In this document: one piece after another, positions 1 to 8,837 of the stretch
How positions within the stretch are numbered: position 1 is the first letter of the stretch
Layout of the letters: every line of letters starts with the position of its first letter
DNA from: VXYK01 sp965214565
Lineage (GTDB): Bacteria; Actinomycetota; Acidimicrobiia; Acidimicrobiales; Aldehydirespiratoraceae
DNA length: 64,000 nucleotides
Assembly (NCBI GenBank): GCA_965214565.1
Contig: OZ243951.1
Coordinates: 2,418,001 to 2,482,000 of the forward strand
Reading direction: 5' to 3'
Made by a program: the position numbers and the translations under genes
Notes under the pieces: model-generated
Told to the model about the DNA's origin: nothing
The model's database searches: none
Seen by the model: the letters and a program-made list of their open reading frames with translations, nothing else

Positions 1-1584
1 GTGTTCGGAGCCCACGGCGGTCTCGGGTTCGGGGTCCGCGTCGGGTGCGGGGCCGGGTTGAGTCTCAGCGTCGTCCTGCTCGGAACCGGTCATGTAGCTG
101 CCGAGTTGCCGTGGAGTGATGGTGGCAGGGTCGAGCGTTGCCGTCAGCTCTCCCTTGTGGATCACAACAATGGTGTCGGACAGGCCGATGAGCTCGTCGA
201 GGTCAGCTGATATCAGAAGGGTTCCCATGCCGTCTGCGCGGGCTGCACGGATGTCGTCCCACACTGCTGCCTGCGCGCCGATGTCGATTCCCCTGGTGGG
301 ATGGGCGGCGATCAACACCTTCGGCTCTGCGGCCATCTCCCGTCCGACGATCAGCTTCTGCTGGTTGCCTCCCGACAGTGAGTTGGCGGTTACTTCGATG
401 TCAGGTGTGCGCACATCGAACCAACTGCGGATCGCTTCGGTCCGTTCACGCGCTCCGAATCGGTCGAACCAGCGACCGTTGGCGAACGGCTTTCTGGTCT
501 GGTGGCCGAGAGCGGCGTTCTCCCAAAGTGGGGCGGACAGCAGCAGTCCCTCTTCTTGACGGTCCTGAGGGACGTAACCGATCCCGGCGTTGCGTCGGTG
601 CCTCACGGTGCTGTGGGCTATTTCTTTGCCGAGCAGGCGAATCGACCCGGCCTCTGCCTGCTCGGTCCCGATTATGGCGCCCACGAATTCTGTCTGGCCG
701 TTGCCTTCCACGCCGGCGAGTCCCACAACCTCACCTCTGTGCACGTCGAGACTGACATCGTTTAGGACCGGCCGGTCGTCCTCGTCGAGTACTGTCAAAC
801 CCCTGATCGAGAGTGCCGTCTCGTCTGTGACGGTCGACCTCGACGTCTGCGGTGTTGGCAGCTCGGAACCGACCATCATCTCGGCGAGGTCACCGGTGCT
901 CACGTCGTCGGGCTTGACGGTCGCGACTGTGCGACCCTGGCGCAGCACAGTGATGGTGTCGGCGATCTGCAGCACCTCTTCGAGCTTGTGGTCGATGAAC
1001 AGGATCGTCTCTCCCGCGGCTCTCAGTTCGCGCATGTTGCGGAACAACTCGTCCACCTCATGGGGGACGAGCACAGCAGTGGGCTCGTCGAGAATCAGGA
1101 TCTGAGCGCCCCGGTAGAGCACCTTGATGATCTCCACCCGTTGACGCTCGCCGACCTCAAGAGTCTCGATCAGGTCGTGGGGATCAACGTCGAGTCCGTA
1201 AGCCTCGCCCACCTCGAGCAGGTGGGCCTCGGCGGCTTTGAAGTCGATCCGCCCGAGTGAAGATACCGGTTCGGTGCCGAGGATCACGTTCTCGAGCACG
1301 GTTAGCTGGCCGGCGAGCATGAAGTGCTGATGGACCATGCCGATGCCACGTTCGATCGCATCGGCCGGCGAGGAGAAGCGGACATCTTCACCATGGATGC
1401 GCATAGTCCCTTCGTCGGGGCTCTGCATTCCGAAGAGGATCTTCATCAGGGTTGATTTGCCGGCCCCGTTCTCCCCGCACACTGCGTGGATCTCGCCTGA
1501 CGCGACTGACAGGTTGACGTTGTCGTTGGCCACGACACCCGGAAACCGCTTGGTGATCCCGGTTAGCTCAATAGCGAGCGTCAA
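1..1584 (-). CDS. BMP-type nucleoside/sugar ABC importer ATPase, tandem-domain (partial)
   Basis: Cytoplasmic ATPase energising an importer that would use the lipoprotein encoded just upstream (1725-2975). It runs off the left edge with 528 codons visible and no stop. The start is TTG at 1584, preceded by AGGGG at suitable spacing. Two ABC modules are visible. The first has Walker A GENGAGKST (residues 37-45), signature-like LEVGERQRV and Walker B ILILDEPTAV. The second has a degenerate Walker A (EGNGQTE), a good signature (LSGGNQQK) and a degenerate Walker B ending AHPTRGID. This asymmetric double-ABC plan is that of RbsA/YufO/NupO-type importers. The visible C-terminus is a Pro/Glu/Asp-rich tail. 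The permeases should lie beyond the window. The exact substrate is inferred from the BMP neighbour. Confidence 0.93.
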   Translation of the reverse strand, partial: MTLAIELTGITKRFPGVVANDNVNLSVASGEIHAVCGENGAGKSTLMKILFGMQSPDEGTMRIHGEDVRFSSPADAIERGIGMVHQHFMLAGQLTVLENVILGTEPVSSLGRIDFKAAEAHLLEVGEAYGLDVDPHDLIETLEVGERQRVEIIKVLYRGAQILILDEPTAVLVPHEVDELFRNMRELRAAGETILFIDHKLEEVLQIADTITVLRQGRTVATVKPDDVSTGDLAEMMVGSELPTPQTSRSTVTDETALSIRGLTVLDEDDRPVLNDVSLDVHRGEVVGLAGVEGNGQTEFVGAIIGTEQAEAGSIRLLGKEIAHSTVRHRRNAGIGYVPQDRQEEGLLLSAPLWENAALGHQTRKPFANGRWFDRFGARERTEAIRSWFDVRTPDIEVTANSLSGGNQQKLIVGREMAAEPKVLIAAHPTRGIDIGAQAAVWDDIRAARADGMGTLLISADLDELIGLSDTIVVIHKGELTATLDPATITPRQLGSYMTGSEQDDAETQPGPAPDADPEPETAVGSEH

Positions 1585-1724
1585 GGTGCGTCCCCTCGGT
1601 TCGATTGCGTCAGGAATTCCTGGTAGAGGAAGAAAAAGTGAGCAGGGCCGGGAGTATATCCCAGCCCTGCTCCCAAGTCAGATGTGAGAGTTCCGTTGTT
1701 GCTTCGGGAACCCGGTTGGCCCGT

Positions 1725-2975
1725 TCAGCCTCCGACCTCGGTCGGATCAGTCGGGACCACGATGGTGCCGTCGATGATCAGAGACTTGAGCGCTTCGAGC
1801 GACTCGACGAAGGCGGGCTCCAGGAAGTCGCCCGAAGTCGAGTAGCCGACGCCGTCGACGGAGAGGTCATAGCGGGTCTCCCCAGGGGCGAACGTCCCAT
1901 CGAGGTGGGCCTTGATGATCTCAAACACGGCGTTGTCCACTCGCTTCAACATCGACGTGAGCACGTACTCGCGCACGTCGTCGTCGACGGTGTGGTACTG
2001 GTCGGAGTCGACGCCGATGCCCCAGACCTTTGAGCCTGTTGATTCGCTGTGCTCCTTGGCTGCGGCGAACAAGCCGGCACCCGTGCCGCCCGCTGCGTGG
2101 TAGATAACGTCTGCGCCCTCCTCGAAGATGGCCAGCGCTGTCTCCCGGCCCCGGTCCGGAGCGTTGAATCCGTCGAAGTCGGGGAACTCGGTGATGTAGT
2201 TGGAGATGATCTCGATGTCCGGGTTGACATGCAGCGCCCCGGCACGGAACCCCGCCTCGAACTTCTCAATGAGGCCGAAGCAGCAGACCCCGCCGATGAA
2301 ACCGATCGTGCCGGTCTCGCTGGTGAGCGCCGCGGCGGCACCGACGAGGAACGAGCCCTGCTCCTCGGAGAACACGAGACCGGCGATGTTCTGGCCGCGT
2401 GGTGCCGGCGGGCTCTGGTTGAAGTCGAGCATTGAGTCGTCGATGACCGCGAAGTTGGTGTCGGTGTTGCCTCCACCGACCGCTGCGGCATCGTCAGCAA
2501 ACAGGAAGCCGATGGCTAGAACGAGGTCGCTGCTGTCAGCTTGCAGTTGGAGAAGCTCGGCGCGGTTGCTGCCGTCGTCGTTGGGCGAGACCTTGTTCGT
2601 GGTGATGTTGAACGTCTCTTCTGCTCGGGCGAGTCCGGCGGCTGCCGAATCGTTGAAGGACTGGTCGCCCTCACCGCCGATGTCGAACACGAGACCGACG
2701 TGGACTGATGCACCATCTTCGGCCATGCCGTCGTCTTCGGCCATGCCGTCGTCTTCGGCCATGCCGTCGTCCGACATGTCATCGGACATGTCATCGGACA
2801 TGTCGTCATCGTGGTCGTCCATGCCGTCGTCTGACATGTCGTCATCGTCTGACATGTCCTCGCTGGTGTCGGTGGCCCCGTCGCTGACGGAATCCTCTGA
2901 ATCGTCGTCACCGCACGATGCGGCGATGAGCGTGAACGACAAGAAGATGCTCAACAGGAGCAGTAATTTGCGCAT
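1725..2975 (-). CDS. BMP family substrate-binding lipoprotein (BmpA/Med-like)
   Basis: Extracytoplasmic solute-binding lipoprotein of the BMP family, most often nucleoside receptors, serving the ATPase downstream. The ATG at 2975 is chosen because it follows a GGGGGG ribosome-binding site and begins a classical lipoprotein signal: MRK, a Leu-rich core, then lipobox AASC with Cys21. The open frame extends further upstream without signal logic. Residues about 23-75 are a low-complexity acidic linker of repeated DDMS and AEDDGM units, encoded by short near-perfect DNA repeats. The periplasmic-binding fold follows, with the conserved VGLVFDIGGEGDQSFND motif near its start and IGFIGGV, HAAGGTGAGLF and GVDSDQY segments. 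Total 416 aa, longer than usual BMP proteins because of the linker. Confidence 0.93.
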   Translation of the reverse strand: MRKLLLLLSIFLSFTLIAASCGDDDSEDSVSDGATDTSEDMSDDDDMSDDGMDDHDDDMSDDMSDDMSDDGMAEDDGMAEDDGMAEDGASVHVGLVFDIGGEGDQSFNDSAAAGLARAEETFNITTNKVSPNDDGSNRAELLQLQADSSDLVLAIGFLFADDAAAVGGGNTDTNFAVIDDSMLDFNQSPPAPRGQNIAGLVFSEEQGSFLVGAAAALTSETGTIGFIGGVCCFGLIEKFEAGFRAGALHVNPDIEIISNYITEFPDFDGFNAPDRGRETALAIFEEGADVIYHAAGGTGAGLFAAAKEHSESTGSKVWGIGVDSDQYHTVDDDVREYVLTSMLKRVDNAVFEIIKAHLDGTFAPGETRYDLSVDGVGYSTSGDFLEPAFVESLEALKSLIIDGTIVVPTDPTEVGG

Positions 2976-3091
2976 TGGTCCCCCCAGGGTGGTGTGAAAG
3001 TGAGATGTTGTGGGGTGAGAGTATCGCGAACCGTCCCGTAGCGCTATGTCAAGGGGCGTCCGTGTGAGTCCACTCTCAGCGCGACCCGCGA

Positions 3092-4552
3092 TCAGCTGCT
3101 TCGGGCGGACTTCCAGAGGGCGTGCCGAACCAGCTGGTCGAGGGAGCGGATTGCCCTGCCCGCCGAGGAGTGACACATTATTCCCGCTGCTCTCAGCGTT
3201 GCTGAGCCCGGTGTTTCGGGGCTGGTGTCCGCCAACTCTGTCGCTACCAGCACGGGTGTGCCGGTGCCAGCAGCGATGTCCGCGGCAGCCTGCGCGTAGC
3301 GGCCGTCCTGACGCTCGCGATAGTTGACGATACGTTCCAGGCCGTGGTCGGGATAGAACGGCCCGTGCTTCATCATCGTTGCGGTATTGGATAGGATCCC
3401 GATCCCGAGCAGCAGCACGGCATCGACTTCACCATGGCCGGCCACGAGTTCGAGGATCCTCGGGATGGTGTCGCGGGTCTCCGCGCCGACCGTGTCGATC
3501 GGGTTGCTTCTGCTCCAGCGTGGTGGCAGCAGATCGTCGATCGCTGCTTCGAGGTCTTTGGGCAGCGGTATCGGGTCGAGTCCGGTTCCGGCCATCGCGT
3601 CTACAGCGGCCACGCCCCAGCCTCCAGCGGAAGTCACCACGACGACACGGTTGCCCCTGGGGAGGGGTTGCGTGGCGAGGGTTGCCGCGGTCTCGAAACC
3701 TTCTTCGGGGTCACGGGCGCGGATCACTCCGGCCTGGCGGCACATGCCGTCGAAGATCGCGTCGTTGCTGGCGAGGGCGCCGGTGTGGCTGGTCGCGGCC
3801 CGTGCCCCCGCGGCCGATGCGCCGCCCTTCACGACCACGATGGGCTTGCGCGTGGAGATCGTGCGGAGTCGCTCGAAGGTTGCGCGTCCGTCCTGGATCG
3901 TTTCGAGGTAGGCGAGGCTCACCTTCGTCTCAGGGTCCTCGGCGAACCATTCGAGGTAGTCGATGACTCCAAGTTGCGCGGCGTTGCCCGCTGAGACTGC
4001 TCGCGCGACTCCGACCCCGGTGTGGTTGGACAGGTTCAACCAGGCGGAGGCGATGTTGCCGGACTGACTCACCAACGACAGGTTTCCCCGGGGTGCGTGC
4101 GGTGCCACAATCTGGGCGCACATGGCGGACGGTGTGGAGATCACTCCCTGGCCGTTGGGTCCGGCCAACAGGATGCCAAGCTCCTCAGCGGTGGCGACCA
4201 GGTTCTGTTCAGCTGCTGCGCCGTCCGTGCCGGCTTCGCGGTAACCGCCGGCGGCGACGAAAGCGGCCTGCACCCCTTTGGCTGCCGCCGCGCGCAGCAG
4301 TTGTTCGTTGACTGCGGCCGGGGTGCAGATGAACAGCAGGTCTGCGGCTCCCTTCGGTATGTCGTTGATCGTGCCGAAGACTGGTCTGCCCAGGACTTCG
4401 CCCGCTTCGCGGCCGACAGCGAAGATCTCTCCGCGGTAACCGGCGGTGAGCAGATTGTGCAGTGCCACGAATCCGAACTTTCCGGGGTGGCTCGACACGC
4501 CGGTGACGATGATTCCCTGAGGATCGAAAAGCGCCGTTAGATCATGGGTCAT
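3092..4552 (-). CDS. ADP-forming acyl-CoA synthetase, CoA-binding (alpha-like) subunit
   Basis: Alpha-type subunit of an NDP-forming acetyl/acyl-CoA synthetase, interconverting acyl-CoA + ADP + Pi and acid + CoA + ATP. An N-terminal CoA-binding Rossmann domain (about residues 8-105) is followed by succinyl-CoA-ligase-like domains. LAGPNGQGV marks the second domain, and SHTGAL contains the His expected to be phosphorylated. The ATG overlaps the stop of the ATP-grasp subunit gene by four bases (4549-4552), so the two are translationally coupled and make one enzyme from two polypeptides, as in archaeal ACD I and unlike fused bacterial versions. Acyl specificity cannot be read from the sequence. 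Confidence 0.88.
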   Translation of the reverse strand: MTHDLTALFDPQGIIVTGVSSHPGKFGFVALHNLLTAGYRGEIFAVGREAGEVLGRPVFGTINDIPKGAADLLFICTPAAVNEQLLRAAAAKGVQAAFVAAGGYREAGTDGAAAEQNLVATAEELGILLAGPNGQGVISTPSAMCAQIVAPHAPRGNLSLVSQSGNIASAWLNLSNHTGVGVARAVSAGNAAQLGVIDYLEWFAEDPETKVSLAYLETIQDGRATFERLRTISTRKPIVVVKGGASAAGARAATSHTGALASNDAIFDGMCRQAGVIRARDPEEGFETAATLATQPLPRGNRVVVVTSAGGWGVAAVDAMAGTGLDPIPLPKDLEAAIDDLLPPRWSRSNPIDTVGAETRDTIPRILELVAGHGEVDAVLLLGIGILSNTATMMKHGPFYPDHGLERIVNYRERQDGRYAQAAADIAAGTGTPVLVATELADTSPETPGSATLRAAGIMCHSSAGRAIRSLDQLVRHALWKSARSS

Positions 4553-5205
4553 TGCGTGACCTCCACCAAGGCGTCCACGGCCAGGGGTCGGCCGTCGACG
4601 AGGATCAACGGGTTCAGGTCGACCGATGCGACCTCGCGATGGGCCGCACCGACCTCGCAGAGGGCCAGCAGCAGGTCGATCAACCCCTGCCGGTGCAGGG
4701 CGGGTTCGCCGCGGAACTCACCCAGCAGGGCCTGGGCGGACAGGTCGCTGATCATCTCTTCGGCGTCGGTCTCAGTGATCGGCGCGAGTCGGAAGGTGAC
4801 GTCCTCGAAAGCCTCGGCGAGCACCCCGCCGACACCGAGCATCACCACAAGCCCGAACTGCGGATCGTTGTGAAGTCCGGCGATGAGCTCCCGGTTGCCT
4901 CGGGCCATCGACGTGACGAGCAGTTCCACATCGCCGTCGGCTGGTTCGGTAGCCGCCAGCAGGTCGTCGCAGTGAGTTCGCAGGCTCTGCTGGTCGTTTA
5001 TCCCGAGTCGGACGAGTCCGCGTTCGCTCTTGTGGGCGATCCGGCGCCCGCACAACTTGGCTACGACCGGGTAGCGCAGCGATTCATCGGCCGTGACCGC
5101 GGCAAGGATCGCTGAGGTTGATTCGCCGGTGACGAAGGAGGAGACGGCGACTCCGTGCTCGGCGACCAGACGCCGCGACTCAGCTTCTGAAAGTGTCACG
5201 CTCAC
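4549..5205 (-). CDS. ADP-forming acyl-CoA synthetase, ATP-grasp (beta-like) subunit
   Basis: A 218-residue ATP-grasp protein with the fold of ACD beta subunits: PVVAKLCGRRIAHKSERGLV is the nucleotide-binding strand-loop, followed by MLGVGGVLAEAFEDVTFRLA and the C-terminal SVDLNPLILVDGRPLAVDAL metal/ATP site. It is transcribed ahead of the CoA-binding subunit with a four-base overlap, so they form one two-gene operon. Together they would make the complete synthetase. Confidence 0.88.
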   Translation of the reverse strand: MSVTLSEAESRRLVAEHGVAVSSFVTGESTSAILAAVTADESLRYPVVAKLCGRRIAHKSERGLVRLGINDQQSLRTHCDDLLAATEPADGDVELLVTSMARGNRELIAGLHNDPQFGLVVMLGVGGVLAEAFEDVTFRLAPITETDAEEMISDLSAQALLGEFRGEPALHRQGLIDLLLALCEVGAAHREVASVDLNPLILVDGRPLAVDALVEVTQ

Positions 5206-5313
5206 GGCGTCGGTATAGCACGCGTTCGCTTGTCGGGTGTGGACGGGACCTGTTCGGCGTCAGCGTGAAGCGTGTGAGGTTATAGCCGCAGCGTGAGGTT
5301 GTCGCCGCGCTGT

Positions 5314-5661
5314 TCAACGTCTCGCGTCGCAGGCGTCTGTGGCGCCAGGCAGTTTGTGGCGGTTCCGGGCGACCACCGAGTACGCCGGTCTGGCCAGCCA
5401 CGAAACCGGAGGGTTCAACAGCAATGCACCTATGAGTCTCCAGGCGCCGCCTGCGGCTTTCAGGCCGTGTCCGATTGCAGAGTGGCCGCGGTGGCGGTCG
5501 CCTGACTCGTCAATCCACCAGGCCGCTTGGTCGACCTCGGCGACGGTCAGGCGGTACTCGTCGAGTTCGAGCGTCTGCCAGGCCGCGACCGGCGCGCCGC
5601 GCTCTTCGATCCAACGAGCCGAAGCGGTGCAGAACCCGCAGTCACCGTCGAAAATGAGCAC
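5314..5661 (-). CDS. Thiol-disulfide oxidoreductase DCC family protein (DUF393)
   Basis: A 115-residue protein starting GTG at 5661. FDGDCGFC near the N-terminus is the DxxCxxC signature of the DCC/DUF393 family, with a thioredoxin-like fold. The middle AIGHGLKAAGGAWRLIG and the C-terminal Pro-containing segment also match the family. Biochemical substrates of this family are poorly defined. It is a single gene on the minus strand, just downstream of the bL37-like gene. Confidence 0.85.
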   Translation of the reverse strand: MLIFDGDCGFCTASARWIEERGAPVAAWQTLELDEYRLTVAEVDQAAWWIDESGDRHRGHSAIGHGLKAAGGAWRLIGALLLNPPVSWLARPAYSVVARNRHKLPGATDACDARR

Positions 5662-5693
5662 ATCGACAGTCTAGGTTCAACGATCGTCGGTGG

Positions 5694-5780
5694 TCAGTTG
5701 CGGCCGCAGTTGGGTTTGCGACCGTGGTTGGCCTTGGCGCGACGGGCTTTGGCTTTCCGCTTCTGGGTGCGCTTGGACAT
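5694..5780 (-). CDS. bL37-like 50S ribosomal protein (28 aa)
   Basis: A 28-residue, extremely basic protein: Lys/Arg-rich N-terminal half (MSKRTQKRKAKARR), then KANHGRKPN and a stop. The KANHG-(K/R)-(R/K)-PN core is what I recall of bL37, the tiny large-subunit protein seen in mycobacterial ribosome structures. Residue 25 is Cys. It is far too short for ordinary gene finders. The assignment rests on motif memory, not a database search. Confidence 0.72.
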   Translation of the reverse strand: MSKRTQKRKAKARRAKANHGRKPNCGRN

Positions 5781-5822
5781 GGCCCTGAGGCTATCGGCGA
5801 TATCTCACCATGACTCGGGGTC

Positions 5823-6839
5823 TCAGGCTGCCGTGTGGCTCGCGGTCCAGGCGAGCAGGTCCTCGTGGTGCCAGGTGTTGATGATGTCTTCGACGGGCAC
5901 GCCGCAGCGGACCGCCTTGTCGGCTCCGTAGGGTTGCCATTCGAGTTGTCCGGTGGCGTGGGCGTCGGAATCGATGGCGATCTTGCATCCCCATCGCACG
6001 GCGATCTCCAGCAGTTCTTCGGGCGGGTCCTGGCGCTCGGGTCGGCAGTTGATCTCGACGGCAGTGTCGAATCGTGCACAGGCCGCGAAGACGATCTCGG
6101 GGTCGAAGTCGCTGGGTGGACGGCCTGTGCCCACCAGTTTGCGGTTGGTGAGATGGCCCAGAACGTCAGTGTGGGGATTGGCGATGGCGGTGACCATGCG
6201 CCGGGTCATTACGTCTGCGGGAAGCCTCAGCTTCGAATGCACGCTTCCGACAACCAGATCAAGGCGTGCAAGCATTTCGTCTGACAGGTCCAGTGATCCG
6301 TCTTCGAAGATGTCGACCTCCATTCCGGTCAGTACCCGGAACGGGGCAAGTTCGGAATTGAGCGCTTCGATCTCGTCGAGTTGGCGGGTCAGGCGTTCCT
6401 CGTTGAGGCCGTGGGCGATGGTGAGACGTGCGCTGTGATCGGTGACGACCATCCACTCGTGTCCTAGGGCCATCGCTGTTTCGGCCATGTCTCGCACCGG
6501 TGCGCTTCCGTCTGAGGCGGTGCTGTGAGTGTGACAGTCGCCGCGGATCGCCTCCATCACCGGGCCACCGACCCCCATCGGAACCCGGGTCCGTTCATCG
6601 AGCCGGGCCAGGTAACCGTCGGTCTCACCGTTGAGGGCTTCGACGATCACCGCGGCCGTCGAGCGGCCGATCCCGTTCAGTTCTGTCAGCGTCCCAGCGG
6701 CTGCCCGTTGCGCAATCTCAGCCTCACCGACCTGTTCCAGCACTTCGATGGCCTTCTGGAAAGCGCGGATCTTCTGTGCAGGCGCCAATTCACGGTCGAG
6801 GTAGTGAATCGCCTGCTGTAACGCTCGAACCGGCTCCAT
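5823..6839 (-). CDS. PHP-domain phosphoesterase with N-terminal PolX-like helix-hairpin-helix
   Basis: A 338-residue protein. Residues 1-90 resemble the HhH/8-kDa module of family X DNA polymerases (LNGIGRSTAAVIVEAL). Residues about 100-330 are a PHP metal-dependent phosphoesterase: DCHTHSTASDG (HxH), VVTDHS, TGMEVDI, VGSVHS, DVLGHL and AIDSDAH are the successive metal-ligand motifs. It looks like bacterial PolX without the polymerase palm and fingers, and is probably a nuclease or phosphatase connected with repair. The start is ATG at 6839. Confidence 0.87.
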   Translation of the reverse strand: MEPVRALQQAIHYLDRELAPAQKIRAFQKAIEVLEQVGEAEIAQRAAAGTLTELNGIGRSTAAVIVEALNGETDGYLARLDERTRVPMGVGGPVMEAIRGDCHTHSTASDGSAPVRDMAETAMALGHEWMVVTDHSARLTIAHGLNEERLTRQLDEIEALNSELAPFRVLTGMEVDIFEDGSLDLSDEMLARLDLVVGSVHSKLRLPADVMTRRMVTAIANPHTDVLGHLTNRKLVGTGRPPSDFDPEIVFAACARFDTAVEINCRPERQDPPEELLEIAVRWGCKIAIDSDAHATGQLEWQPYGADKAVRCGVPVEDIINTWHHEDLLAWTASHTAA

Positions 6840-6955
6840 GGCCCCAACAATACCCGGGCAGGCAGCGACCGTGGCCCAGAGCGTGATTCTCCATTGTTGT
6901 TGCTTTTGGTCAGTCTGTCCGTGTACGGTTCCCCGCTGAACATTGACCTGACTCT

Positions 6956-6970
6956 GAAGGAGCCAAGATG
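6956..6970 (+). promoter_or_regulatory. Shine-Dalgarno AAGGAG and ATG fixing the start of the G11-tract gene
   Basis: AAGGAG (6956-6961) lies six bases before ATG (6968-6970). This is one of the best ribosome-binding sites in the window, so the intended start is this ATG, although with 11 G the frame it opens meets TAG at 7004. Confidence 0.75.
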
Positions 6971-8699
6971 TCCGCTACAAATCATCCCCGGGGGGGGGGG
7001 CAATAGGCTTCTCTCTGTAGGCAATAGGCTTCTCTCTGTAGTTGTTGTCGCTGCCGTGTTGTTTGGCGGTTTGTCTGCCGCCGAAGCCCATGACTCAACG
7101 ACAGAGACCTATGAAGTTGAGGTTCCGGTGTACGAGTGGGTCACCGAGCCGGTCATGTCAACCCGTGAGGTGCCCGAGTTCGACCATGTACCTACTGAGG
7201 TGCAGGTAGAGCGTACCCGTGAGGTCCCCGTGTACAACTTTGTGCCGACTGAGGTGCAGGTACAGCGGACGCGAGAGGTGCCCGTGTATAATGAATTTAC
7301 TTCTCCGGTAAGAATTGCACCGTTCAGGGAAAGGGTCACGTTTCAACCTCCCTGCGAGTGGGCCACCGTGTATGGTCATAGAGTCTACTACTGCCCACCG
7401 CCGAGGACGCGTTGGCAGGTTGTGTACAACTACGGGACCACGACGAGGTATGTGCTTGTGGGTACCCGTACTGAAACCTATACGGCTACTGAGACTCAGA
7501 TGGTGTGGACGCAGACTGGTACCCGTACTGAAACCTATACGGCTACTGAGACTCAGATGGTGTGGACGCAGACGGGCACCCGTACTGAGATCTACGATAC
7601 AGGCGCGACCCGCTTAGTGAAAAGAGATACCGGCCGAACCACAACGGTGAATAGAACACACGAAGTCCACGAAGGCTGCCCAGATGGCTATTACGAATTA
7701 GACAGTCCCGACACGCAAGCGTGGCACACGAGCGGCGGTGGGATCACGTTTGAGCGCTCACTCTTTAGTGGTGGTGAACTCGTGAGCTGGATTGGGCCCT
7801 TAAACGGTCATCCGGACTGCTATGCCCCGGATCAGTCTGGGGTTGGGTGGGGAGATGTGATTGCAGGAGGTAGCAAGATTATCATTGGGACCACCGAATA
7901 TGCTGTCACCGCTGGCAAGGTGGTGATTGATGGAGTCACCTTTGTTGTCAAATCGAAGCGCATCGTTATCAACAACGCGGCAGGTATCGTGGGCACTGCA
8001 CTAGAGACAACGCTCGCTCAAGCAATTCAACAACACCTAAGCACCTTCACCAAAGCAGCACTAAAGGACTTGTGTACGAACCCTCTCACAGCGGCAACGA
8101 CAGCAGCCCTCGTAGCAGTAGCTCTGGGAGCGGCACCAATCACCCTTGGGACATCAGCCGTAGCGGCAGGAGTTATTGCGGCTCTCACAACTTTCGCCTG
8201 TATTCAACTCAAGGATTGGTATGACCCTCCTCCGGTTGAACCGGGGCCTGTGTCTGGTCTGCTTCTTGTCGCTAGCGACAGCTTGATCCAGGTTTCTTGG
8301 AACGCTCCGGCCAAAACGGACACGCGTGGGTTCGGTTACGACATCAGTTGGAAACTTGCCTCCGAAGCATGGACTGCTACTTCCAGTAAAGTAAGAAAGG
8401 TGTCTGGCTCAACTACGTCGTACAGAATTAGTGGGCTGGTTAATGGCAAGACTTACACTGTGCAGGTAACTGCGCGTAACGACGGAGGCGAATCAGCAGC
8501 AGTAAACGGCACCGCAACCCCGAGCACCACCTCGACAACCACCCCGACCACCACAACAACCACGACAACCACCGAAAAAGTGGATCTAAGAAAGTACGCG
8601 CCTCTCTACTTCTCGGAAGAGTCGAAAGTTCGGGAAGACTGTGTAAACACGGAATACATCCAAGGCTGGAACCTGTGGCGGGCGTATTGTCCGAAGTAG
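6968..8699 (+). CDS. Secreted repeat/FN3 protein with shared C-terminal module; out of frame across G11
   Basis: From ATG 6968 the frame reads seven codons, enters 11 G and stops at TAG 7004. Removing one G (or adding two) joins it to the long frame, giving a good signal peptide: an Arg-containing start, two in-frame copies of GNRLLSV, a Val/Ala/Leu core, then a cleavage site after LSAAEA. The mature part has Val/Glu/Thr-rich repeats (units around EVPVYN and TEVQV, period about 54 bp), two perfect 57-bp repeats (7461-7574), Cys-containing segments, and a long hydrophobic Ala/Leu stretch (8085-8205). An FN3 domain (about 8240-8520), a Thr-rich linker and the C-terminal 35-residue module with two Cys complete it. 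The long frame alone runs 6894-8699. No homologue of the main body is recognised. As sequenced the gene is OFF. Confidence 0.75.
6990..7000 (+). repeat. Homopolymeric G11 tract inside the start of a secreted-protein gene
   Basis: Eleven consecutive G after CCCC, seven codons after the ATG. The length is one base off the in-frame value, as expected of a slippage switch caught in the OFF state. Confidence 0.95.
7000..7041 (+). repeat. Two perfect tandem copies of a 21-bp unit
   Basis: The 21-bp unit at 7000-7020 is repeated exactly at 7021-7041. In the long frame it encodes GNRLLSV twice, within the signal peptide; in the ATG frame it contains TAG stops. Confidence 0.95.
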
Positions 8700-8734
8700 G
8701 TCCACGCCACCAAACAGGCGCAGCGGGCCAGCGA

Positions 8735-8832
8735 GAGATCAACCGGCTCGACTGGACCCTGTCACGTTGGAGAGCCCAGATTTCGAACTGGTATCGCGCT
8801 TGGGTCACAACACCGCCACCGAAGCCAGTTGG
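8735..8832 (+). pseudogene. ISL3-family transposase fragment (plus-strand piece)
   Basis: The translation REINRLDWTLSRWRAQISNW closely matches residues of the intact ISL3 transposase at about 11005-11065 (DEINRLGRTLWRWRTQISNW). It is a fragment of about 100 bp with no start or terminal repeats, directly after the stop of the secreted-protein gene. Confidence 0.72.
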
Positions 8833-8837
8833 GTTTC

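Noticed and set aside
1..755. Plus-strand open frames at the left edge
   Set aside because: They are antisense shadows of the ABC ATPase, whose double Walker and signature motifs are clear on the minus strand.
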